This document shows, one piece after another, positions 11,101 through 19,000 of a stretch of DNA of 64,000 nucleotides (the stretch's first letter is position 1; each line of letters opens with the position of its first letter). The DNA lies in NCBI GenBank assembly GCA_934045905.1, contig OW203764.1, positions 34,699,629 to 34,763,628 on the forward strand, read 5' to 3'. Source of the DNA: Leuctra nigra. Lineage: Eukaryota > Arthropoda > Insecta > Plecoptera > Leuctridae. Made by a program: the position numbers and the translations under genes. The notes beneath the pieces are model-generated. The model saw only the letters and a list, made by a program, of their open reading frames with translations, ran no database searches and was not told where the DNA came from.

Positions 11101-12682
11101 CATGTTTCTGACGTAGTCCTTGCGTCGGTTTCACCTGTCGTCGGCGTCGCATCAAAACTCCTACGACGTGCCAATTTAGTTCAGAAGATACGATAAACAG
11201 GTTTTGATGAACTTTGAAGGAGCCAATTATCAAATGTACTAGTTCAATAACAAGGACTTGGACATTAGTCAAAGATTTTTGGCGACATTTTAAGATTATT
11301 AAACTGTGTTTTGGCCAAATGATCGGTAATAGAAGTTTCCTGTATTATCGGCTATTCTAATTATTTGTACGTACCCGCTCTGATTTTATTCACTAACATC
11401 ACACTCATAAGTTCCAGCAGCGATCACTGTCTTGCTGACAGTTCTCTAGACTGTTACCTGTGAAACTGATTGGCTTATGCGCTGATCTTCAGCCATTTCC
11501 ACTTAGCTTTGCCATCAGAACAAAGTTATACGTGTTCTTTTGCGCGTTTCATTTTTTTTTTATTTCGAACTGTACATTTAGTTGCTCGAAAATCATGTTT
11601 TTAAACAACCAAATGTTACATGTATTGTATAAATAAAGCAATTGGAAATAAACTGAAACTAAAGTGATCACACGTGCGTTCTTCTAACCCCCCTTTCATT
11701 TATCATTATCAATGACGTCAATTCCCCGCATTGATGACCACAACGTCTTCATAAGGAACACTCGTATGAGGTAAGCGTTACTCCCCCCCCCCCCCCCCCC
11801 CCCCACCCCACCACCCTTCATAAGCGTCCTATCCGCAACACTGTGGAAACTGGAAGGCAATCAACAGGCCATTTTCAACCAAAAGGGCATTTCAAAGAGG
11901 TTTTTCCACGTCACGGACATCGTTTCATTCAGATTTAGAATTACTTTTTGGCGAAGTATTCCCATGATAATAATTTGTGTTTATCAAGATGATAGGAAGT
12001 AAGTAAGTAAGTAAGTAGGTTAGTAAGTAAGTAAGTAAGTAAAAGTAAGTATTACTAAAAGTTGTACACAATTAGTACAAAGTAAGTACAAAAAGTAAAT
12101 AATATTTAGTATAATTCCAAGAGATGATTCAAATGGGAAGAGGAGCGCAACAAAATAATTTTGCTGATGGGCGCTATGGCACGACAAACATAATCATCTG
12201 GAATTGTTGTCATCTCGTTTAATTTCCTTATAAAATTTAGCGGAACATTGTAAAACTGCCCCTGAAGTGTGCAATGATTGTGATTGTGGCATAAGGGTGA
12301 TATTCCCTTGACAATTTGGTAATTATTGACATATTTTTTTTTACTCTACTCTGTTTATGTTTACTATTTGATATTCATGTCCTAACACACCTGGTACGAG
12401 TAGTAATGTTCACTGTCTAAACAAACTTCTGTACACGGTTAAAGAGGGCACCTAATGTAGCCCTGCAATAGCCATCCTGCCTCTGCAGGTACCACAATAA
12501 GTAAATCAATCAATTGTCTTCGCATTGTATCCTCGCCCTTATGGTCTCGAATGCTTGTGAACATGAAACACGTCATGTTACTCACCGCTCTTGCCCACCG
12601 CCGGGGCGCCGATGATGGCGACTTTCACCTCCGACAGCGACGACTTCTTGCGACGAATCCCGCGGATCGCGTTCGACGTCAT
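5063..12682 (-). CDS. RERG/RASL-like Ras-family small GTPase, 5' part (3' end not found)
   Basis: A Ras-like GTPase gene; only the first 76 codons are in view, as three exons: 12,586-12,682, 5,215-5,271 and 5,063-5,136. The translation has a basic N-terminus, then a G1 loop GAPAVGKS at residues 25-32, an effector region resembling YIGEYDHQ, and a switch II start DTCPK at 72-76. The spacing is exactly that of Ras (P-loop to DTAGQ). The sequence most resembles the RERG/RASL11 branch, whose members act as Ras-like signalling regulators. Relative to Ras, Gly12 is Pro, Gly13 is Ala, Gly60 is Pro and Gln61 is Lys, so ordinary GTP hydrolysis is doubtful. Later exons with the NKxD and SAK motifs were not found and should lie left of the window. 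The first coding intron is about 7.3 kb and full of transposons. Confidence 0.85.
5215..5271 (-). CDS. Ras-like GTPase coding exon 2 (effector loop), GC donor
   Basis: The 57-nt exon encodes LTVRFLTRRYIGEYDHQA with split codons at both ends. The acceptor is TTCTCCATTCTAG. The only donor that keeps frame with exon 3 is CAGGCAG|GCAAGT, a GC donor with the near-perfect extended consensus expected of GC-AG introns. The resulting intron is only 78 nt long. The next GT downstream would shift the frame relative to exon 3. Confidence 0.83.
5626..5738. mobile_element. Tc1/mariner-like foldback MITE
   Basis: The 113-bp element is almost all inverted repeat: the left end CAGTCAGGGAAACTAGATGG pairs with the right end CCATCTAGTTTCCTTGACTA. 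It is flanked by TA at 5,624-5,625 and 5,739-5,740, fitting the TA duplication of Tc1/mariner elements. Confidence 0.7.
5759..5971. mobile_element. MITE-like repeat, ACGGTATT ends, copy 1
   Basis: Ends ACGGTATT and AATACCGT are inverted. The interior shares GATGGCATCATCC, TCGTCATCTAA-like and AGCAGCCAAT words with a second copy at 50,283-50,465. It is non-coding. Confidence 0.55.
5990..7400. other. GTPase intron DNA with a CpG-rich patch
   Basis: No exon is recognised. A CpG-dense stretch at about 6,640-6,900 contains CACGTG and a duplicated CACTGCACGCTG word. It is unlike the surrounding AT-rich intron and could be regulatory. A G-run lies at 7,011-7,021. Confidence 0.4.
7425..7560 (+). repeat. 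tRNA-like SINE fragment
   Basis: A B-box-like GGGTTCGATCC lies at 7,447-7,457 inside GTGGGTTCGATCCCCGGC, followed by a GC-rich body. No complete tRNA fold is present, so this is a tRNA-derived SINE fragment and not a gene. Confidence 0.4.
7990..8357 (+). mobile_element. Internally deleted copy of the YCF element
   Basis: It begins with the same 5' hairpin region as 51,360-53,215 (TAGCGGTCGCTCCACGCC). After about 120 bp it jumps straight to the foldback (left arm from about 8,120, right arm to 8,357). The motif-array interior is missing, so this is a deletion derivative. The foldback arms pair well, with a spacer of about 80 bp. Confidence 0.75.
8379..8980 (-). mobile_element. Helentron-like element (degenerate)
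   Basis: In the element's own orientation it ends in ...GAGAGTTTTCCTAG at 8,379. The 3' hairpin region GCTCGCTCATCAACGCG is recognisable. The 5' side ends near 8,980 with GAGCGAGC-type words preceded by the conserved CCGTGCCAAAAGAGCC. No protein is encoded. Confidence 0.6.
9054..9244. mobile_element. Foldback MITE
   Basis: The left end AGCCCCATTTATACGGTGCA pairs with the right end, whose reverse complement begins AGCCCCATTTACATGGTACA. Pairing continues through TTTCTTGAACAACTTCTGT. TTTAA-like bases flank both sides. Confidence 0.7.
9427..10157. mobile_element. hAT-like non-autonomous element 2
   Basis: The 731-bp element has inverted ends TAGAGGTGAGCGCGTGA and TCACGCGCTCACCTCTA. A perfect 8-bp target duplication ATGACGAC lies at 9,419-9,426 and 10,158-10,165. 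The subterminal regions are packed with GTGAGTGTGCGTGA and CACGCGTGA variants, which form a second internal hairpin (GTAAAGTTACTGGTCACGCG type). It sits in the large intron of the Ras-like gene and has no transposase. Confidence 0.88.
10166..10966. other. GTPase intron DNA
   Basis: No exon, RNA gene or clear mobile element is seen. AT-rich, with short ORFs of no recognisable family. Confidence 0.5.
10970..11020 (-). mobile_element. Solo Helentron-like 3' end
   Basis: Read on the plus strand, AGGAAAACGCTC is followed by TAACGCGTTGATAAGCGAGC, the reverse complement of the family's 3' hairpin end. The terminal CTAG has decayed. The CpG-rich DNA to about 11,180 may be part of the same insertion. 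Confidence 0.55.
11783..11804. repeat. Poly-C tract
   Basis: An uninterrupted run of about 22 C. Similar C or G runs occur at 2,622, 7,011, 17,661, 39,449, 50,613 and 55,975. Confidence 0.9.
11997..12060. repeat. (GTAA)n microsatellite
   Basis: Tandem GTAA units with a few substitutions, in the large intron of the Ras-like gene. Confidence 0.85.
12586..12682 (-). CDS. Ras-like GTPase coding exon 1 (start and P-loop)
   Basis: The ATG at 12,682 opens 32 codons plus one base, ending in the G1 loop GAPAVGKS. An in-frame TGA lies upstream and no earlier ATG is in frame. The donor is AGCG|GTGAGT. A plausible acceptor CACTTCCATTCCAG ends at 12,724, giving a 5' untranslated leader of about 41 nt in this exon. 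The exon is strikingly CpG-rich and contains overlapping GACGTCA words just before the ATG. Confidence 0.87.
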
Positions 12683-12723
12683 CGTGACGTCATGAGGTCA
12701 TATCAGGTCGACAAGAGTCCAGT

Positions 12724-13859
12724 CTGGAATGGAAGTGATTGATTCGTGCTGTCACGAGACTGGTTGGTCGAGTAGTTGATTCTCTGGGTCATGCGTTGGG
12801 ATGAATCATGAGGCAGACGGAGGCAACGGTCCATGTGTTGTTTCTTATACACTTAGTTTACTCCATCTTCGAAGCTGTATATTGTGAGCAGCGAGCACGA
12901 AATTAGTACTAATGCATTACAAATGTTATTACAGATAAGCAGCAAATTCTTTATTATACTGTAAATACATTATTTCGTTTGCTTTACTATTATCTACTCA
13001 ACACTTGGTCTAAACTTCAAATGTTTTATTGTTTGTCCATAGGTTTGTCAATCTAAATCATTCTCTGTAAGTGAATATTATTTCAGTTTTAATTTTGGTT
13101 TAAGAAAGTAAGAAACAGCCATATTCCTTCAGAAAAGGTGACAAGACTAATATTTTATTGAGTTTCAAAGAGTTGTCGGCAGTATTTAAAAAATAACTTG
13201 ATAAAATCTTACCATACAACTTGTGAAAAAGTTTAGTGAATTTCTCAACACTCAACTGAATTTCTTAATACTCCTATTCACGCACATTCCTATTTAATTT
13301 GATTTTTTACATTTTTTTTTATTCAAACTTGAGTTCTTGTTAAAAATTAGTGCGTTGTTTTCTATGGAAACAGTTAATTGTCGTTACAATATTATTGTTC
13401 TCTAACGTTTTCAATACTCTGCTGAAACCAGTAGTTATAGGTTTAAACTGTAATTAAAGGAATACCATTAGTTGTTGCCATGGCAATCTAGTCCTAATCA
13501 ACTGATTAAAATTTAGCATAGTATTGAAAAACTGGCCCTAAAATGTAACTACTGTGATTAGGGTTAATTAGGGTTATCAATTTAAATAATAAGGCTAGCA
13601 TTTAACTCATCCTAGATTTAACATCCATGCTCACTACTTAACACATGCGAGATTATTTCATAATAGGATTTTATAGTTTTTAACTTCTTTTATCATTTTG
13701 GTGAATCAGTTTTTAAGCGAAAGCATAAGATTACACTGCAGTAAATAAAAACAGAGTGATTAACAAAAACAATATATGACTTCATTAGAGACAAGTGTTC
13801 CTAAATGTCTGGTAAGTTATTTGTTTTAGTATTTCACTTGAACTGCGTAAATCTCTTAC
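12724..13859. other. Probable 5' UTR intron of the Ras-like gene
   Basis: AT-rich with no exon seen. It contains words such as GTTGCCATGGCAAT and AGGGTTAATTAGGGTTA that look like old repeats but could not be assigned. Confidence 0.4.
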
Positions 13860-13940
13860 CTTGACGTCTCGTGAGCGTGAACACCGCGCTACTAACTGCG
13901 CCGTCCGACCTGACCGACGTCTTGCCAGAAGCACACTGAT
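13860..13940 (-). promoter_or_regulatory. Possible non-coding first exon and promoter of the Ras-like gene
   Basis: On the minus strand a CpG-rich stretch ends in a perfect donor CAAG|GTAAGAG at 13,860/13,859. An arthropod initiator-like TCAGTG lies at 13,934-13,939. A TATATTTA word occurs at about 13,988-13,995 but is too far upstream (about 56 nt) to act as a standard TATA box for that initiator. Phase cannot test a non-coding exon, so this is inference. Confidence 0.4.
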
Positions 13941-15190
13941 GGCTTGATATTAAGAGGCGGGATGATTCTGCCAGAACTCGGCGGTGCTAAATATACCACG
14001 ATCGCGACTATACTACACCAGACATGACTAAACAATTGGATGGAGAGTGGGAACATATTTTAACGGATATTTTGCTCAAAAGCTATTCTAAGGAGATGCG
14101 AAGATGAGTCAATCCAAGTGAAATGGTTCGCCTTGAACTCGTTGGATTGTGGCGCTAAGATTATCCGTGGACATTATGTTGATACGAAAATTTGTTTTGA
14201 AATGCTTGAGAATAGCTTTTTTTATCTCATACATTGAACTATCGTGTCGCTTCTTCATTCTTTCTTTGCTTCCACGTCTGTTTTTTGTTGCAATGTCTGC
14301 GACGTTTGTTTTCATTCTCCTTTCGTATGGCTCACTCACAGATAACAAACATAAAATAAACTTGTTTTAAAGAGCGTTAGGGCCCGTTTAGGACATGCGA
14401 AAAAATTAGTGTTTGTTTGCTTTCCCCTAAAGGATAATTTATCGTATTATATTAATTTAATAAATCATATTGATGATTTAAAGCGTTATTTTTCATAAGT
14501 TTACAGCAAGAAAACGCTCTGGTCACTGGCAAATTCATGCGTTTATAAATACATAAAAATAATATGTACACGTTCAAATTCATAAATATACACAGTTGAT
14601 CCTAAAAAAGAGCTTACTAAAAACACTAATGAAATAGCAAAACTTGATTGATATAGCAAAACTTTACAATCTATATAGATTTGTGTAAGGCAATCTATTT
14701 GTCTGCTCAGACACGAAGTGACAGCACAATCAGCTATAGTCTAGTCTGTGTAATTGAATTATAGTGTGTTATACTAACTGACTACTGGCACAGTAGTTAG
14801 TGTGACTATCTTAAATTGTCGCCATTATTCACTTTTTCTGTTTGTATATCAACTGTGATTGTAAATCCATGTACATGTGTAAATAAAGATTTTATATAAA
14901 AAAAAAATGATAAATTAAAAAAAATGTTGTTTTATTGTCAAGAATTAATGAAAATATACAGTAATTGCAGATCTAAGAAAAATCTATTAAAACAGCCTCA
15001 CACACACTTATACAAGTAACGGAAACAACAATTTAGCTTGAATTATCCTTTTTTTCATCATGATTTAAATGTTTTCGCATAAAAATCAATTAGTATAATT
15101 TTGATTTCCTATAATATAGTAAAATGCTAAGAGGATTTTCCACGTTCTATTTCCAAAAGATAAAATTTAAATATGTAACTGCGAACTTGA
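13941..15190. other. Intergenic DNA
   Basis: No gene seen. At 14,880-14,910 an AATAAA-type signal is followed by an A-run on the plus strand, which looks like the 3' end of an inserted transcript or retroelement. No coding body precedes it. Confidence 0.4.
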
Positions 15191-15194
15191 AAAT

Positions 15195-15200
15195 TTTATT
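15195..15200 (-). terminator. Polyadenylation signal of the two-TM repeat-protein gene
   Basis: AATAAA on the minus strand, about 56 nt after the stop codon at 15,256, in AT-rich DNA. Confidence 0.5.
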
Positions 15201-15255
15201 TACATGCATCCTTTACAAAATTTGGAATCTTCAATGTGTGCTGAAATGTTTGGAG

Positions 15256-16074
15256 TCAGAAGTCTCGTCCCGCTTCTGCGCGAGCCTGCCGCAACGCGGC
15301 GCTGAGATTCGCCATCAGATATCCGTCGCCGACGACCTTCCTCTCCGCCAGCGGCGACGGTCGCGTGTTGAGCTCGATGGAGGCGATGGGGACGCTCACC
15401 ATCTTGGTCGGATGCAGCGCGGCGAGCTTCTGCGCGGCGAAGGGACAGGACGCCGTCGCTCTCTGCTCCACGAAGGAACACGCCGGCGTGAACTCCTGTT
15501 CCGTCAACCACTTAGCGGCGGCGGCCAGGAGCTGCTCGGAGGTCGGCGACGTGGAGGACGAACTCTTCGTCGGCGTCATTACCTCGGAGGACGATGGACT
15601 TGTACTGGAGTTCGTCGTGGTGATCGGAGGCGACGACAGTTTCGTCGGCATCAACTCGTCAAAGGTGCGCTGTGGACTTGTACTGGAGTTCGTCGTGGTG
15701 ATGAGAGGCGACGACAGTTTCGTCGGCATCAACTCGTCAAAGGTGCGCAGTGGACTTGTACTGGAGTTCGTCGTGGTGATCAGAGGCGACGACAGCTTCG
15801 ACGGTTTCAGCTCCTCGTAGGACAGTGGAATCGTAATGTCGTCTTTTGGGGTGATAAAAGACGACTGGAATTTCGGTGGCGTCGCGACGACACGCGTCTG
15901 CTCGGAGTGTCCCAAGGAGGTGGAGGCGATTAACACCTCGGGCGCTTCGGACAGCGTTGACAATGTCGACGATTTCTTCGCCCTCATAATTTGGAGCGCG
16001 CCAGGACTTAAGAAGGGTTCTATGTCGATTGGAGGCATAACGGAAGATCTGTGTAGTATTTCCTGCGTCTGCAC
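15256..16074 (-). CDS. Two-TM repeat protein, exon 3 (tail and stop)
   Basis: The 819-nt exon begins in phase 0 after the acceptor CTGGATTTCAG and ends at TGA (15,256-15,258). It encodes 272 residues. The tail contains the triplicated 26-residue unit and ends in an Ala-rich helix-like stretch (AALRQARAEAGRDF). Its high GC and CpG contrast sharply with the flanks and support its being an exon. Confidence 0.78.
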   Translation of the reverse strand: MQTQEILHRSSVMPPIDIEPFLSPGALQIMRAKKSSTLSTLSEAPEVLIASTSLGHSEQTRVVATPPKFQSSFITPKDDITIPLSYEELKPSKLSSPLITTTNSSTSPLRTFDELMPTKLSSPLITTTNSSTSPQRTFDELMPTKLSSPPITTTNSSTSPSSSEVMTPTKSSSSTSPTSEQLLAAAAKWLTEQEFTPACSFVEQRATASCPFAAQKLAALHPTKMVSVPIASIELNTRPSPLAERKVVGDGYLMANLSAALRQARAEAGRDF

Positions 16075-19000
16075 CTGAAATCCAGAGAACATTAATTACA
16101 GATAACAGCTCTAATAAATGTTTAATTAATATAAAAACAATATATAGAATCATACATATTAATACATATAATATATAATATAATACAGAAGAAACGTCAG
16201 GCCCGGCCAGCCGGTTTCATTAATTAGGCCCTTGTATTTTACCTCCTTTACCCACTATAATTTGGAAAAAAAGGATTAAAGATTATTATTATTACTAGGA
16301 TAACGCTCAGTGTAACGCGTTGATGAGCGAGCACGGGTACGTGCAAATTCTCGAACCGGAAATGCGTACACAACGCACAGAAAACATATACATCCATATT
16401 GAATTGATTATGATATCAACTTAAAAGTACGTGCTTTTCATCGAAACTTTAAAATAGAATCTAAGCACCTGGTTCATAAAGCAAATCGAAACAATTCAAT
16501 TGTGGCACTGGAAAACATTCATTTCGATACTTCATTACTGACAGATATTACTAGGAAAACGCTCTGAGTAACGCGTTGATGAGCGAGCACGGATACGCGG
16601 AACACCTCGAACCGAAATTATGTCTATCGAAAATATCATTAAAAGCCAATAAATCTTGAATTTCGTCAGACTTGAATAAAAATCTCTAAATATTCCTAAA
16701 ATGTTAGTATCAACCCTTATGATTGAACTATTCCTTGTTAATATTCAAAAATCACAGGATCTCTTTAAAAAAATATACCTGGGACCAATCAAATCATATG
16801 ATATTAGTGTGTACACAATATCATCAATCACAATCTGTTGAACGGTCATTATTAGTTTCATTTCGTTTGAAACTTTCTGCTCTAACTTCCTTGCCTTGAA
16901 CTGAAGATTCGAAGTCGCCGTGAATTTGACAGCCAACACGCAAAATGTCACTAAAATTACAAAACCTTTTGAAAATAACTACAGATTTGACTGAAAATTG
17001 GCAAAAATACCTTAAATGTTGGTACCAATGACCATGCAAAGTTTTTAGTTGATCGGTCAATCGGTTCTAGTTTAAATTTCAAAAATCACAGGAAAAATGG
17101 TTTCAAATTTGAACCAATGGGTGGATTTGGCTGAAATTTATTATGATTGGGTACAATGTTGGTTGCAATGTCTTTGCTTAATTTCAAATTGATCAAACCA
17201 ACCAATCGAAAGATAATTTTTTTTAAATTTGCACCAATCAGGGGATTTCAAAAAAATTAGGGTCTGCAACAATCAGAAATGTTACGTACTTGTGTGCAAA
17301 ATTTCAGCTCGATCGAAGAAAAACTCTGACCTGTATATCGTCAGTAACAGAAAAAAAAAAAAAAAAAAAAAAAAACAGAGGTCCGTGCCAAAAGAGCCAA
17401 AAGGAGACGCTCGCTTCGCTCGCTCAAAAAATGTCAATAAGTTCATACGTTCTTAACTGATTGGGATGAAATTTTGTAAAACTAGGAAAACGCTCAGTGT
17501 AACGCGTTGATGAGCGAGCACGGATACGTGCAAATTCTCGAACCGGAAATGCGTACACAACGCACAGAAAACATATACAACCATATTGAATTGATTATGA
17601 TAAGTGCTCGAAGTAGGAATTAAATAGTGGCGGTATGGTAACATAAGAATACCACGTGCAGGGGGGGGGGGGGGGGGGGGGGAGGGGGGGGGGGTACGAT
17701 ATTAGATGAGGGTCCAGATTCTAGAATTACACTGACAACCATTGTCATGTCATTAGTTAGATTAGTCTTTTACCTTGATGAAACAACTAAATTAAATAAT
17801 GAATTTTACTTTATCTTGTAGTGGATGTTCATAGTTCACAGTTATGCTTGAAATATGCAGTCAAAAGATAACGATGAAATACGAGTAAATTAGAATCTAA
17901 AATTACGTAAATTTCCAAGAATATCTGATTTTAAGCATTCCGTTTTTTCTGAGAAGTAACGATATGAAATCAAATGTGTAAAGAAGTACCGGTATACCAT
18001 ACCGTCCCATACCGGTCCACTTCGAGCACTGATTATGATATCAACTTAAAAGTAGGTATATGCTTTTCATCGAAACTTTAAAATAGCATCTAAGCACCTG
18101 GTTCATAAAGCAAATCAGAATCAATTCAATTGGCACTGGAAAACATTCATTTCGATACTTCATTACTGACAGATATTAAAAATGTCAATAAGTTCATACG
18201 TTCTTAACTGATTGGGATGAAATTTTGTAAAATAAGAGACAATATTGGTCTTAATGATCATGCAAAATATGAGTTTGATCAGAATTATCGAAGACCGTTT
18301 TCATTTTTCAGCCTATCAGGAGATATTTATTTAAATTTTAACCAATGAATGGATTTCAAAAAAATTATGGTGTGCAAACAGAGAAGGTTGGTTTTACATG
18401 TGTGCAAAATTTCAGCTCGATCAAAGAAAAACTCTGACCTGTATAGCCAAAATATGATATTGATCAGATTTATCGAAGACCAGTTTCATTTTTCAACCTA
18501 CCATCAGGAGATGTTTATTTAAATTTTAGCCAATTAATACATTTAAAAAAAAATTGTGGTCTGCAAACAGAAAAGTTTGTCTCTACATGTGTGCAAAATT
18601 TCAGCTCGATCGAGGAAAAACTCTAGACATGTATAGCCAAAATATGAGTTTGATCAGATTTGTCGAAGACCATTTTCACTTTTCAACCTATCAGGAGATG
18701 TTTATTTAAATTTTAACCAATCAGTAGATTTCAAAAAAATTAGGGTCTGCAACGCCCAGAGAATTTCCAAACACGTGTGCAAAATTTCAGCTCGATCGAA
18801 GAAAAACTCTGACCTGTATATCGTCAGTAACAGAAAAAAACAAAAACAAAAAAAAAAAAAAAAAAAAAAAAAAAACAGAGGTCCGTGCTAAATGAGCCAA
18901 AAGGAGACGCTCGCTTCGCTCGCTCAATAAGAGACAATATTGGTCTTAATGATCATGCAAAATATGAGTTTGATCAGAATTATCGAAGACCGTTTTCATC

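Noticed and set aside
14880..14910. 3' end of a plus-strand gene (AATAAA plus A-run)
   Set aside because: No coding sequence could be traced upstream. A genomic A-run suggests a retrotransposed fragment.
15124..15933. 269-codon plus-strand ORF
   Set aside because: It is the antisense shadow of exon 3 of the two-TM gene. Its low-complexity RRR/GGG composition follows from the opposite strand.
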